This document shows positions 18,538 to 27,261 of a stretch of DNA of 64,000 nt, one piece after another. This DNA comes from Pseudomonas taetrolens (GTDB lineage: Bacteria; Pseudomonadota; Gammaproteobacteria; Pseudomonadales; Pseudomonadaceae): contig NZ_LS483370.1 in assembly GCF_900475285.1 (NCBI RefSeq), forward strand, positions 882,001 through 946,000, in the 5' to 3' direction. The position numbers and the translations under genes were made by a program. Every line of letters starts with the position of its first letter. The first letter of the stretch is position 1. The notes under the pieces were generated by a model. The model made no database searches, was not told the DNA's origin, and was given only the letters and a program-made list of their open reading frames with translations.

Positions 18538-20970
18538 TCAGAAGTCTGCCTTGAGCGACATCACCAGGTTACGGGGCTCGCCATAGAAGTTACCGAATCC
18601 TTCGGTGCCGACGGTTGCGTAATAGCGCTTGTCGAACAGGTTGTTACCGTTCAGGGCAACGGACCAGGTGTCGTCGATGCGGTAGCCGATACGGCCGTTC
18701 CAGATGGCATACCCGGATTGGCTGATGTCGTTGCCGCTGATGGGTGAAACCCGGTAGTTGCGGCTTTGGGCATTGACGCCGGCGCCGACAGTGACGCGCT
18801 CCAGAGGGCCGCTGAGCGCATAATCGGCCCAGACCCGCAGCAGGTGCCGTGGAACGTACGAGTTATAGGACAGCCCGTCCTGAGTGGCATCGGCGTCTTC
18901 CAGCACCTTGGTCTGGGTGTAGGTATAGCCCGCCAGCAACTGCAAGCGGTCAATGACTTCACCGCTGACTTCGGCTTCGAAGCCTTGGGCGCGGACTTTG
19001 CCAGAGTTTTGCGAGCAACTGCTGTCCGGGCAGGCCGGGTCATCCTGGGCGGCGTCTTTCTGAACGGTGCGGAACAGGTTGAAGGCGCTGTTCAGCCGGC
19101 CGTCAAACCATTCGCCCTTGATCCCAAGTTCATAGCTCTGACCGATCAATGGCTTGAGCGTGGCGCCCGTGATGGTTTTGTAATTGCCTTGGGGAGTGAA
19201 GATGTCGGTGTAGCTGGCATAGGTGGTCAGGTTGTCGTTAAGGTCGAACAAGATGCCGGCAAACGGAGTGACTTGCCCGCTTTCTCTCGATTCGGAACGC
19301 AAAGGCGTGCCTTCACCGCGGTAGTACGACACGCCTTCGTTTTCGGATTTGTACCAGCTCACGCGGCTGCCCAGTACAAAGGTCAGCGGGTCGGCCAGTT
19401 TCAGACGGACCGTGGAATAGGCCCCGTATTGCTTGACCCGCATGTCGACCGGGCCACCCCGGGAAGCATTGGCCAGGTAGTAACTTTCGTCCGGTTGCGC
19501 AAGATGGTGGTTGGGGTTCAACACATCCTGGCGATCGGGCAACAGTGCTACCGCGTAGAAATCATCCTTTCGCGAGTGGCTGGCGTTGGCGCCGACGATC
19601 AGCTCGTGCTGTTGGCCAAAGGCGTCGAATTTGCCATCTACATAGGCATCAAAACCGTAGTCGGTCTGGTCGTAGTCATAGATGCTGCCGATCATCGGGG
19701 TGCTGGACTGAGTGCTGCCGACCGGTACCGAACCGCTGGGGAAGGCATATTCCATGTCCTGGGTGTTTTTCGAGTAAACCCCGGCGACCTTGAGTGCCCA
19801 GTCGTCATTGAAGGTGTGCTTCATGTCGCCAAAGAAGGTGGTTCGCTGACTGCGCTGCTGGTTCCAGGCGGTGTTCAGGCACGTGGAACGCTTGAGTTTC
19901 AAGTCACTGCCATCGGCATAGCGCGGCAGCCCGCCCCAGCAGGGCGTGGCATCCACATCTTCATAGGCGATACCGACTCCCACGGTGGTGTCGGGGCTCA
20001 GGTCATAATCCAGCGCGCCATAGTAAATCTGGTCTTTGCGATCCCCGATATCATAGAAATACTGGCGCGTTTGCTGAGTGACCACGGCTCGCCCGCGCAA
20101 GGTGCCGTCCTCGTTGAGGGGGCCGCCGGTATCTATTTGCCCGCGATAATTGTCCCAAGTGCCAGCCGACAACGACAGTTGGGTATGGGGCGTGTATTCA
20201 CCGCGTTTGCGCACGAAGTTCACCGCACCGGCAGTGCCCCCGGCACCTTTCATCATCCCGGCGGCACCGCGCAATACTTCGACCCGGTCATAGATCGCCA
20301 TATCGCTGCTAAAACTGTCGGCTTGCACATAGCTGCTGCCGATATCCAGCGGTACACCGTCGTATTGATATTGGCCGGTCATGCGGAAACCACGGGAGTA
20401 AAAGTACTTGCCTCCCATCGGGGAGTCATAGACCGTGATGCCCGGGGTTTTCTCCATGACTTGTTCGATGGTGTTCAGGTTCTGGTCATCGAGCATTTTG
20501 CGCGTCATGACGGTGACCGATTGCGGGGTTTCCTTGAGGGTGTGGGCACCCTTGCCGATGGTCACCGTTCGGGGCGTATACGACCCTGAGCCTTCACTGG
20601 TGGGGTCGAGGCTGCGCTCGACAATGCTGGTGACGCCCAATTGCAACGCTCCGCTGTCCTGTGCGGCGGGTTCTACGCTGAAGTTGCCCTGGCCGGTGAT
20701 TCGCAACTGCAACTGACTGCCCGAGAGCGCTCTGTTCATTGCCTGTTCCGGCGACATTCGACCGATCACTGCTGGTGCCTGTTTGCCCTGTACCAGCGCA
20801 GGCTCAAGCGAGACGATCTGCCCGCTCTGGCTGGCGATGGCATTTAGCGTGTTGCCCAGGGGGCCGGCCGGCAGGTTGAAGCTCAGTTCTTGTGCCTGCA
20901 CCGGGGCAGGGCTCGCCAGAGTTGCCAGGGCAACGGCGACAGATAGGGTGTAGGGCCACGGGTTGAGCAC
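18538..20970 (-). CDS. TonB-dependent siderophore receptor with STN signalling domain
   Basis: GTG at 20970 with AGGAGAATGCT upstream gives 810 residues beginning with a signal peptide that ends VQA; the frame is open further upstream but without a ribosome site. Residues about 26-105 form the secretin/TonB N-terminal domain that signals to a FecR-type protein. The plug follows (LKETPQSVTVMTRKMLDDQN, GVPLDIGSS, YDRVEVLRGAAGMMKGAGG) and then a 22-strand barrel ending KADF. It imports a ferric siderophore, which I cannot name. It is the target of the fecI-fecR pair just upstream, and a Fur-box-like sequence lies at 21038-21052. Confidence 0.94.
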   Translation of the reverse strand: MLNPWPYTLSVAVALATLASPAPVQAQELSFNLPAGPLGNTLNAIASQSGQIVSLEPALVQGKQAPAVIGRMSPEQAMNRALSGSQLQLRITGQGNFSVEPAAQDSGALQLGVTSIVERSLDPTSEGSGSYTPRTVTIGKGAHTLKETPQSVTVMTRKMLDDQNLNTIEQVMEKTPGITVYDSPMGGKYFYSRGFRMTGQYQYDGVPLDIGSSYVQADSFSSDMAIYDRVEVLRGAAGMMKGAGGTAGAVNFVRKRGEYTPHTQLSLSAGTWDNYRGQIDTGGPLNEDGTLRGRAVVTQQTRQYFYDIGDRKDQIYYGALDYDLSPDTTVGVGIAYEDVDATPCWGGLPRYADGSDLKLKRSTCLNTAWNQQRSQRTTFFGDMKHTFNDDWALKVAGVYSKNTQDMEYAFPSGSVPVGSTQSSTPMIGSIYDYDQTDYGFDAYVDGKFDAFGQQHELIVGANASHSRKDDFYAVALLPDRQDVLNPNHHLAQPDESYYLANASRGGPVDMRVKQYGAYSTVRLKLADPLTFVLGSRVSWYKSENEGVSYYRGEGTPLRSESRESGQVTPFAGILFDLNDNLTTYASYTDIFTPQGNYKTITGATLKPLIGQSYELGIKGEWFDGRLNSAFNLFRTVQKDAAQDDPACPDSSCSQNSGKVRAQGFEAEVSGEVIDRLQLLAGYTYTQTKVLEDADATQDGLSYNSYVPRHLLRVWADYALSGPLERVTVGAGVNAQSRNYRVSPISGNDISQSGYAIWNGRIGYRIDDTWSVALNGNNLFDKRYYATVGTEGFGNFYGEPRNLVMSLKADF

Positions 20971-21037
20971 AGCATTCTCCTGATCGTGTGGAAGTCTCAG
21001 GAGATAGGTGGGCTGAGAAATGAAAACCGGACACAAA

Positions 21038-21052
21038 TAAGATTCATTTTCA
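21038..21052 (-). promoter_or_regulatory. Candidate Fur box upstream of the siderophore receptor gene
   Basis: On the minus strand TGAAAATGAATCTTA matches 11 of the 14 defined positions of the 7-1-7 Fur consensus TGATAATNATTATCA. It is 68 bp upstream of the receptor GTG. Confidence 0.45.
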
Positions 21053-21082
21053 TAAAAAGCTGTTCCAGTTCTCGCCGCTGTA

Positions 21083-22051
21083 CTACCGCGTACCAATCAA
21101 GGTTAGCCATGGACCGTAACGGTCCACGCGAATCGGCAGGGTTTCAGCCAGCGCGGTGAGGGTGCGTTCGGGGTCGTTGAGCGGGAAAACCCCCTGAACC
21201 CGCAACTGTCGGACCTCGGGCGCCACCCGCACGAACCCTCGGCAATAAGGTCGCAAGGCATCGACCACGTGCTGCAGTGGCTCGTCCAGCACATTCAGCC
21301 TTCCGTTCAACCAGTCGGCACGGCGGCGCTGGTCTCCAGTGACAGGAACGATGCTCGTGGCATTCATTTCAGCGGACTGGCCCTCTTGCAGCTCGAGCGT
21401 GACGCCATTGAACAACCGTGCCTGGACGCTGTGCTGAAGCACCACGACTCTTGTCGCAGAAGCTTGCTGGGAGACCAGAAAACGCGTACCGAGCGCCTGT
21501 ACTTCACCTTCAGCCGTCCGGACCCGCAGCGGACGCAAGGGATCGGATGCCACCTGAATCACCAGTTCGCCGTGATGCAGCACGATCAACCGTTGACGCT
21601 CATCGAAGTGCAGGCTCACTGCGCTGTTGGCGTTCAGGCTCAGGCGACTGCCGTCAGCTAGGCTGTAGTTTTGCTGCTGACCACGGCCAGTGGACAGATC
21701 CGCCAACAGCGAATCGCCCAGCGGGCTGCGCGCCCCCAGCCACAAACCGCCGCCGAGCAACCCCAGTCCGGTGATTGCACGCAACGCATCACGTCGCGTG
21801 CCGTTGGGTTGCAGCAATAGCTGGCGAGCTTCGCCGGCCTGGCCGGGCACGCGTTTATCCAGAGCACGCACGGTGTTGAAAGAGCCGGCAAGACGCTCCT
21901 GCAGTGTTGCCCAGGCTTGAGCATGTGCCGGGTCCTGTGCCAGCCACGCATTGAAGCGCGCCAGCAGCGCCGCATCGGGTGTGCCGGCGCGCAGCTTCAC
22001 CATCCAGTCAATGCTCTGTTCGCTGATCGGGTCCAGGCGCGGCTTGCTCAT
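21083..22051 (-). CDS. fecR: FecR-type anti-sigma/transmembrane sensor
   Basis: The 322-residue protein starts at ATG 22051, overlapping the fecI stop by 4 nt (ATGA). The N-terminal DUF4880-type helical region (ISEQSIDWMVKLRAG, FNAWLAQDPAHAQAWA) binds the sigma factor; a hydrophobic segment (ITGLGLLGGGLWLGA) crosses the inner membrane; the periplasmic FecR domain (LSTGRGQQQNYSLADGSRLSLNANS, and GLVIQVASDPLRPLRVRT-like stretches) receives the signal from the receptor's STN domain. It regulates the ECF factor encoded upstream according to siderophore occupancy. Confidence 0.93.
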   Translation of the reverse strand: MSKPRLDPISEQSIDWMVKLRAGTPDAALLARFNAWLAQDPAHAQAWATLQERLAGSFNTVRALDKRVPGQAGEARQLLLQPNGTRRDALRAITGLGLLGGGLWLGARSPLGDSLLADLSTGRGQQQNYSLADGSRLSLNANSAVSLHFDERQRLIVLHHGELVIQVASDPLRPLRVRTAEGEVQALGTRFLVSQQASATRVVVLQHSVQARLFNGVTLELQEGQSAEMNATSIVPVTGDQRRRADWLNGRLNVLDEPLQHVVDALRPYCRGFVRVAPEVRQLRVQGVFPLNDPERTLTALAETLPIRVDRYGPWLTLIGTR

Positions 22052-22554
22052 GGGGCCGCTTCGCTCAGGTAGCACTGACGCAATGCCTGTTTCATGTACC
22101 GGCTGACCGTGCGCTCAGACAGCCCCAGCTTGTGCGCAATCGCCACATAACTCAGGCCATCCAGCTGGCTGTAAAGGAAAGTCGCTTTGACCACCATGGG
22201 CAAACCGTCGATAGCCCGGTCAATGGCCACCAAGGCCTCGATCAACTGCAACTGCTCTTCGGGCGACGGCGCTACGGCTTCGGGAAGCAAGGCCAGACGT
22301 TCCAGATACGCCGTTTCCAGCTTGCGCCGTCGATGGCGATCGAATATCAGCCGTCGGGCGATGGTTGCCAGGTAAGCCCGAGGCTGCTCAATGCTGTCGG
22401 GATCAACCCTGGCCATGAGCATCTGGCAAAACGTATCTGCAGCGGTGTCTTCAGCATCTGCATGATTGCGCAGACGTCGCTGAAGATGCTGCAACAGCCA
22501 ACGATGATGATCGCTGAAAAAGAAGCCCAGCTTGCGGGTAGGAAGAGGTTGCAC
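22048..22554 (-). CDS. fecI: ECF sigma factor, FecI family
   Basis: The 168-residue protein contains sigma region 2 (LLQHLQRRLRNHADAEDTAADTF, YLATIARRLIFDRHRRRKLE) and region 4 (GLPMVVKATFLYSQLDGLSYVAIAHKLGLSERTVSRYMKQAL), both read in outline, which are standard for iron-starvation ECF factors. It should transcribe the siderophore receptor gene when released by FecR. The start at 22554 is GTG with no clear ribosome site, so a slightly different start is possible. A Fur-box-like sequence lies 22 bp upstream, consistent with iron repression. Confidence 0.92.
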   Translation of the reverse strand: MQPLPTRKLGFFFSDHHRWLLQHLQRRLRNHADAEDTAADTFCQMLMARVDPDSIEQPRAYLATIARRLIFDRHRRRKLETAYLERLALLPEAVAPSPEEQLQLIEALVAIDRAIDGLPMVVKATFLYSQLDGLSYVAIAHKLGLSERTVSRYMKQALRQCYLSEAAP

Positions 22555-22575
22555 CGTCGGTGATCCAGAGGTGAG

Positions 22576-22590
22576 TGCGAATAGTTCTCA
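22576..22590 (-). promoter_or_regulatory. Candidate Fur box upstream of fecI
   Basis: Minus-strand TGAGAACTATTCGCA matches 10 of the 14 defined positions of the Fur 7-1-7 consensus and lies 22 bp from the fecI start codon. Confidence 0.45.
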
Positions 22591-22756
22591 ATAGTAGCGG
22601 CGAGATGATGGCGACTGCAATCACTGACTGCGAAGAGGCGGGGCGTGGTCAGAACATCATGCCTGTCACGACTGGGGAAAGACCCGGCAAGCAGGCATAA
22701 TTGGCGGCTGAGCCAGAACATCCTTGTCGCGTGCAATGCCTGAAGTGGAGCTGCCC

Positions 22757-23146
22757 ATGAAACCCCTCGCCTTACTGACCTTCGCCATGATCCTCAATGC
22801 CGGCCTGTACAGCGGCATGGCAGCGGCGGCAGGCGGTGCCGAGGCTGGCGCGAAGCTGTTCACCAAGACCTGCGGTGGCTGTCACAGCGTGGGAGAGAAC
22901 GCCCGGGGATCGTTTGGTCCGCAGCTCAATGGCGTGATTGGCCGGACGGCCGGGTCGACCGCCGACTATCAATACTCCGAGGCAATGAAAAACTCCGGCG
23001 TGGTCTGGACCCGCGAGAAGCTGGCGGCGTACATCGAGTCCCCGAAGAAAGTCATCAGCGGCACCCGCATGATTTTCTGGGGGATCAGCGATCAGGAGAA
23101 GATCGACAATTTGCTGGCCTACCTGGAAACGTTCCAGGGGCAATGA
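22757..23146 (+). CDS. Small class I cytochrome c
   Basis: ATG at 22757 (GTGGAG upstream) gives 129 residues with a Sec signal peptide ending AAAA. The mature 105-residue domain has the haem c attachment site C-G-G-C-H, the usual GPQLNGVIGRTAG segment after it, and the Met ligand in ISGTRMIF, as in cytochrome c2/c550-like electron carriers. It is periplasmic. Its redox partner is not indicated by the neighbours. The stop codon abuts the 3' end of the convergent hypothetical gene. Confidence 0.92.
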   Translation: MKPLALLTFAMILNAGLYSGMAAAAGGAEAGAKLFTKTCGGCHSVGENARGSFGPQLNGVIGRTAGSTADYQYSEAMKNSGVVWTREKLAAYIESPKKVISGTRMIFWGISDQEKIDNLLAYLETFQGQ

Positions 23147-23476
23147 TCACTGGATGGCTTTAAGGTAATCCTTCAGCGCGATCAGCGGAGCGTGCAATTG
23201 CTCGATCGTGGCGGCCTGCCTGAAGTCGTCGGCCAGCTTCTGCAGCTCACGGCCCATGACTGACTCCGCGCCACCGACAGCGTCCAGCGCCAATACCAGG
23301 CACTCATTCACTTTGCACTGCAGCGCCTCGACATCGCCATTACGAACCAGCAAGGCAAACACCTCGCGCTGATACGCATCCATGGCCGGGTCGTCGCGCA
23401 GAAGCGGACTTTGGCCTTCCGTCTCATAGACCAGCTTGAGAGAAAAAAGAGCGACTGCCTCCAGTGGCAATTCCAT
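23147..23476 (-). CDS. Conserved hypothetical protein (109 aa)
   Basis: The frame runs to 23596, but ATG at 23476 has AAGGAACT upstream and gives a compact, mostly helical cytoplasmic protein (LEAVALFSLKLVYETEGQSP, VFALLVRNGDVEALQCKV, LQKLADDFRQAATIEQLHAP). No signal peptide, no membrane segment, and no domain that I recognise. Its 3' end abuts that of the cytochrome c gene with no gap or terminator. Confidence 0.6.
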   Translation of the reverse strand: MELPLEAVALFSLKLVYETEGQSPLLRDDPAMDAYQREVFALLVRNGDVEALQCKVNECLVLALDAVGGAESVMGRELQKLADDFRQAATIEQLHAPLIALKDYLKAIQ

Positions 23477-23659
23477 GGTGCGAGTTCCTTTACTGTCTTG
23501 CCGAATGGCGATAATCAGGGGGGGTACAGACGAAAAATGACCTTGGGCTTGACGGTCATTTTCATGGAGGGCGCGATTGTAGCGGCAGGGCTGCAAGCTG
23601 TCGCTTGCGGGCTCATTCTGCAGGTGACTGAGCGCCGCTGGAATGTTCTGCCACGCTGT

Positions 23660-24004
23660 TCAGTTCGACCGAAAACTCCAGACAATTTCAACCACGCGCA
23701 CAGCAATCACCACATACGCCACAATCAGCAAAAGCTGGAAAAACACGTGATAGCGCAGAACGGCGAGCCGGCGAATCCCGTCACTGACATTGAGCACCAA
23801 GAGCACACTGGAAATCCCGATGAGCCCCCATCCCGCCATACTGGAAGCCAAAATCCCCAGGAACAGATCATGCGTTCCCCTCAGCGCCTCTGTACCCGCC
23901 GCAAAAAGAAGCGCACACACCACCAGGTTCTTAACATTGTCGAAAATCTGCGTACTCAGATCCTTCGCCAGCAAAGCCTGATATTGCTTCCAGAGTTTCT
24001 GCAT
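23660..24004 (-). CDS. Small inner-membrane protein of unknown function (114 aa)
   Basis: Three probable membrane helices (VKNLVVCALLFAAGTEAL, GILASSMAGWGLIGISSVLLVL, VFFQLLLIVAYVVIAVRVVEIVW, given in outline) follow a polar N-terminal helix KLWKQYQALLAKDL. I recognise no family. It is a single gene between azoR and the 109-residue hypothetical gene, all on the minus strand. Confidence 0.6.
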   Translation of the reverse strand: MQKLWKQYQALLAKDLSTQIFDNVKNLVVCALLFAAGTEALRGTHDLFLGILASSMAGWGLIGISSVLLVLNVSDGIRRLAVLRYHVFFQLLLIVAYVVIAVRVVEIVWSFRSN

Positions 24005-24176
24005 ATTGGAAATGCCTCAACGATGCTGCATCGGCCATTAAACAATAGTTGCTGCGAGGCCGGTTGCTGCTGACAAGCAGGTATTTTCAGCGGCGACCCC
24101 AGGACCGGCTCTTCAGCATAGCTGCTGGATCTGCGCGCCGTATGAAGGGCGCCTGCGCTACTTTTCCATCGGCCCC

Positions 24177-24818
24177 TCAGCGACAAATATCATCGGCCAA
24201 TCGCCCGGCCTGCTCAGTTGCCCTCTCGCGTGCGCCACGATCAACGTCTTCACCCAAGATGGTTTTCTCCACAATCACCGAATGCACATCGGTCACGCCG
24301 ATGAACTGCAGCCAGGCTTCGACATAAGGCTTCTGGAAGTCGAAACGCTCCGCCGGCGTGATCGACTGCGGCGAAAAATCCAGGCCTCGGGCATACGCCA
24401 CCACGGCGATTTTATTGTGCAGCATGCCTTCCAGGCCGCGTTCTGGATCGAAGCTGAACAGGATGTCCTTTTGCGACACCAGGTCGATGAAGTGTTTGAG
24501 CTTATAAGGGATGCTGAAATTCCAGAGCGGTATGGACAGCACCAGCACATCCGCGCGGTGCAAGTGCGCAGCCAGCGCTTTCAGGATATTCCAGGCCTCT
24601 TGTTGCGCAGGCAGCAAGGCGCTGCCATTGAGTCCTGCATATTTGGCTTCCATTGCCATCTCGTCGAATTCAGGCAGCGCCATGTTCCAGAGGTCGAGGG
24701 TGATGATCTCAGCGTCCGGAGTATGTTCCTGATAACGCGCAATGAAGCTGCGGGCGACTTCAAGAGACGCCGAACGCTGCTTGCGGGGAGAGCATTCGAT
24801 ATGCAGAAGAGTAGTCAT
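24177..24818 (-). CDS. azoR: FMN-dependent NADH-azoreductase/quinone reductase
   Basis: The 213-residue flavodoxin-fold protein reduces quinones and azo compounds by two electrons at the expense of NADH. Features: the FMN phosphate loop LHIECSPRKQRSASLEVA, VLSIPLWNFSIPYKLKHFIDLV, and the AYARG-type segment at FMN. ATG at 24818 has GAGG upstream; longer in-frame starts have none. It is divergent from a LysR gene, and the region between carries a perfect 13-bp inverted repeat, so it is probably under that regulator's control and induced by a quinone-like effector. Confidence 0.88.
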   Translation of the reverse strand: MTTLLHIECSPRKQRSASLEVARSFIARYQEHTPDAEIITLDLWNMALPEFDEMAMEAKYAGLNGSALLPAQQEAWNILKALAAHLHRADVLVLSIPLWNFSIPYKLKHFIDLVSQKDILFSFDPERGLEGMLHNKIAVVAYARGLDFSPQSITPAERFDFQKPYVEAWLQFIGVTDVHSVIVEKTILGEDVDRGARERATEQAGRLADDICR

Positions 24819-24852
24819 GGCACGCCTCAAACGGTGGGTAGAGAGGCATTGC

Positions 24853-24918
24853 AACATAGTTATATTTGAAATATAAATCGTAAAATAATGCTAAATTGAT
24901 CACGTATATAACTATGTT
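24853..24918. promoter_or_regulatory. Perfect 13-bp inverted repeat and nested palindrome in the azoR/LysR control region
   Basis: AACATAGTTATAT (24853-24865) and ATATAACTATGTT (24906-24918) are exact inverted copies 40 bp apart. The inner part holds TATATTT-G-AAATATA (24861-24875), a perfect 7-1-7 palindrome. The right arm covers the LysR ATG at 24914. This is a likely LysR operator set controlling both divergent genes. Confidence 0.65.
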
Positions 24919-25768
24919 CGATACGCTGCTACTCAAAACATTTGTCGCTGTGGTCGATGAACAAGGCTTCAGCCGTGCAGCCCTGAAGCTGCACCTCACC
25001 CAGTCTGCGGTCAGTGGCCATGTGCGGCGACTGGAAGAGCAGGTGGGTAAACCGTTATTGACGCGCACCACCCGTTCCCGGCAACTGACACCTGATGGCG
25101 AGCGCTTGCTCGCTTATGCCCGCACGATTCTTACGTTGAACCGTGATGCCTGGGCAGAACTGACGCGTAAGCCGTTTCACGGGCGGCTACGGATCGGGGT
25201 GTCCGAAGATTTTGTCGACCCCCGGTTACTGCGCGCGTTTCAGGACTTCGCCGCGCAGTACCCAGGAATGGCAATCGACGTGCAAATGGGCATACCCGGT
25301 ACGTTGCTGGCGCTGATGAAGCAAGGCCATCTGGAGTTGGTCATCGGCTCACTGTGCGAAACCAGCGACGCGGGCATCGTACTGTGGCAAGAACCGCTGG
25401 TATGGGCCTGGCCGGCGCAACCCGTCATCCCGTTGCCGACGCCCTTGCCACTGGCCCTGTTCCCCGAACCATGCCCTTATCGCGAGGTGGTATTGAGCCG
25501 ACTGGCCCAGGCCGGGATCCCCCAGCGCACAGCGATGTTATGCAGCAGCACCGCCGGGCTGCGAACGGCGGCGCTTGCAGGCTTCGCGGTCGCGCCCATG
25601 ACACTCAGCCAGTTAGGGCAAGGATTAGTGGCTCTTGGGGCTGAACAAGGATTGCCGGAGTTGCCGGATGCAGAGTTTCGGCTATTTGCCTCGCCTGAAG
25701 CCGATCAACTGGTCGTGGCGGCAGTCACCCGGCTTATCGTGGAGTACTGCTCCACACGCAGGGCTTAA
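24914..25768 (+). CDS. LysR-family transcriptional regulator (adjacent to azoR)
   Basis: The 284-residue LysR protein has the N-terminal winged helix-turn-helix (MFDTLLLKTFVAVVDEQGFS, LHLTQSAVSGHVRRLEEQVG, LLTRTTRSRQLTPDGERL) and a C-terminal effector-binding domain. I start at ATG 24914 because most LysR proteins begin this close to the helix-turn-helix; it has no ribosome site, and an in-frame TTG at 24896 is an alternative. It is divergent from azoR. It is the last chromosomal gene before the island's left repeat. Confidence 0.9.
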   Translation: MFDTLLLKTFVAVVDEQGFSRAALKLHLTQSAVSGHVRRLEEQVGKPLLTRTTRSRQLTPDGERLLAYARTILTLNRDAWAELTRKPFHGRLRIGVSEDFVDPRLLRAFQDFAAQYPGMAIDVQMGIPGTLLALMKQGHLELVIGSLCETSDAGIVLWQEPLVWAWPAQPVIPLPTPLPLALFPEPCPYREVVLSRLAQAGIPQRTAMLCSSTAGLRTAALAGFAVAPMTLSQLGQGLVALGAEQGLPELPDAEFRLFASPEADQLVVAAVTRLIVEYCSTRRA

Positions 25769-25779
25769 CCGTTCTGTCG

Positions 25780-25866
25780 AGCAGGCAGAAGACGAATTTC
25801 AGGCACAAAAAAACCGGCGCGGTGGCCGGTTTTCTTGTGCTGCGAGTCCTGTTAGAGACTTGCAGG
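25780..25866. repeat. Left 87-bp direct repeat of the island (attL-like)
   Basis: It matches 37293-37379 at 84 of 87 positions, in the same orientation. It includes a terminator hairpin. Just inside it, 25870-25892 keeps a decayed copy of the 3' end of the tRNA-Leu (TGGT, GAGGGAGA and TCG are shared), so the duplicated block is probably about 113 bp and reaches the tRNA gene. Confidence 0.88.
25807..25833. terminator. Terminator hairpin in the left repeat
   Basis: 9-bp stem AAAACCGGC/GCCGGTTTT with a 6-nt loop and A/T runs on both sides. It now ends the LysR transcript and probably derives from the tRNA-Leu terminator. Confidence 0.8.
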
Positions 25867-25995
25867 GAATGGTAGGGGGCGAGGGAGACTCGTGCGTTCC
25901 ATATTATTCGTGCCTTGCAGAGCAATTATATAGCTAGGGATACACGCAGGGATACAGATTCATTCCGGCTGCTCCGCTTTCCTGGATGTCTAGAG

Positions 25996-26868
25996 TCATT
26001 CAATACGAGCGTCGGCGATGGACCTCTCAATATTTTCAATGAAAGTTCTCACGTTCTCCATAACCTCCATGACCCATGCCGCGGGGAATGAGTGTTCCTC
26101 TCCGTCCTTGCCTTTTCCGCTCCGATGAACAACGTCATGCCTAATTTTTACAAATCCAAGAAGCCGGACCTTGAGATCCTCGTCTGGAAAGATATTGATG
26201 TTTAGCGCGATTTTAAAGATTGCTTCGACTTTAGGTAGGTTGTGATACAGCAGTCCCTTGAGGTAGATCCGGATTTTGTCGCTGACCACATTTGGGTTAT
26301 CCAAGATGACACTCAACGCCACCTTCTCGGCCGAGAGCTCCCTATCCTTAGCCGCGAGACTTTGCATCGCTTTTGGAGTGGCAAGCACTGTCAGTTGGAG
26401 TATGTCACCTAGGTATGCCTCCATTGAGCTAATGGTCTCAGCGAAAATCATTCTCTGAATTATTGCTGCCGATTGCCTAAAAACATACTGTTCACCGCGC
26501 GGGCACTCTGCAAGCACTTCACCCAGATGATGGTAGTTATCGATGTAGATTTCGTACGGTCTTAGTGGGATAGAGTTGTTAAGCCATTCATTCTCTTGCG
26601 GGTCATCTGATGAGAATGGGGCCTCCTCTGCATCAACCTTTACCTCGGGATGATCAAGCAATTCTATAAAGCAGCCAGCAGGGGAGTTCTGGATTTTTAT
26701 GTTGAAAAACTCCCGGCATTTGTCGCATTCCATTTCGCCGTCATCCTCAGATAGCGAGTCGGACAGAGGTTCAACGCACCAATCGACCTCGGGTACGTCA
26801 ACCGTGACACGCGCTTCTTTCTTACATAGAGGGCAGTCAAATCTTGCTGTAGTGGTTAACTGGCTCAT
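25996..26868 (-). CDS. Zinc-ribbon plus HEPN-like domain protein (island)
   Basis: In this 290-residue protein, residues 12-51 hold two CxxC pairs (CPLC at 12-15, CDKC at 48-51), a likely zinc ribbon. A helical C-terminal region (IFAETISSMEAYLGDIL, then VKIRHDVVHRSGKG) contains the R-X4-H motif R243-H248 of HEPN domains, many of which are metal-independent RNases in toxin or defence systems. It resembles cytoplasmic HEPN proteins related to the MAE_28990/RiboL-PSP group, but the exact family is uncertain. It lies at the left end of the island, transcribed outward, and is AT-rich compared with the chromosome. Toxin, abortive-infection effector or regulatory RNA-binding protein are all possible. 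Confidence 0.7.
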   Translation of the reverse strand: MSQLTTTARFDCPLCKKEARVTVDVPEVDWCVEPLSDSLSEDDGEMECDKCREFFNIKIQNSPAGCFIELLDHPEVKVDAEEAPFSSDDPQENEWLNNSIPLRPYEIYIDNYHHLGEVLAECPRGEQYVFRQSAAIIQRMIFAETISSMEAYLGDILQLTVLATPKAMQSLAAKDRELSAEKVALSVILDNPNVVSDKIRIYLKGLLYHNLPKVEAIFKIALNINIFPDEDLKVRLLGFVKIRHDVVHRSGKGKDGEEHSFPAAWVMEVMENVRTFIENIERSIADARIE

Positions 26869-26962
26869 GGCTTGCTCAGTCTCAATATTTCGAAGGAACG
26901 AATGAGGTCATAGTGGATTATGACGTGAAAAACGCTGGGGCTCCTGGAGCATACACGACGGT

Positions 26963-26980
26963 ACGGGGTCGGAAACCCGC
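26963..26980 (-). repeat. 18-bp element, inverted copy
   Basis: Reverse complement of the element at 27186-27203 with 16 of 18 matches (GGAAACCCGC and ACGGGG are kept). Confidence 0.7.
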
Positions 26981-27120
26981 GGGATTTTTTTAGCAGCAGG
27001 GCACCCAGCTTATTGAAATTTTAATCGTTGAAATTGAAAGGTATTGAAGAAAAGAGGCGGGGTGGGTCTTGGCCCGCAGCAGGGCACTGGATGTGTTGCT
27101 GATAGTGAACACCTAGGTGA

Positions 27121-27153
27121 GTCAACTGGGTCAACCGGTCAAGTGTGGTCAAC
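27121..27153 (+). repeat. Iteron-like array A: four GTCAA repeats
   Basis: GTCAAC or GTCAAG begins at 27121, 27130, 27138 and 27148, spacing 8-10 bp, about one helical turn. Confidence 0.6.
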
Positions 27154-27185
27154 AAACCTTGGAACCCAGCCACTAACGATTTCCT

Positions 27186-27203
27186 GCGGGTTTCCTGCCC
27201 CGT
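27186..27203 (+). repeat. 18-bp element, direct copy 1
   Basis: GCGGGTTTCCTGCCCCGT, identical to 27328-27345, 142 bp apart. Confidence 0.75.
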
Positions 27204-27261
27204 GTCTCCTCGAAATGCCCAGGGTCCTCAGCGTCTTCGGAGTCATAGTGCAAATGCACTG

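Noticed and set aside
18766..20589. 607-codon plus-strand frame opposite the TonB receptor gene
   Set aside because: Shadow frame; the minus-strand protein is an unmistakable siderophore receptor.
25996..26868. Zinc-ribbon/HEPN protein as a remnant integrase
   Set aside because: It sits where an integrase is expected, but lacks the R-H-R-Y catalytic pattern of tyrosine recombinases.
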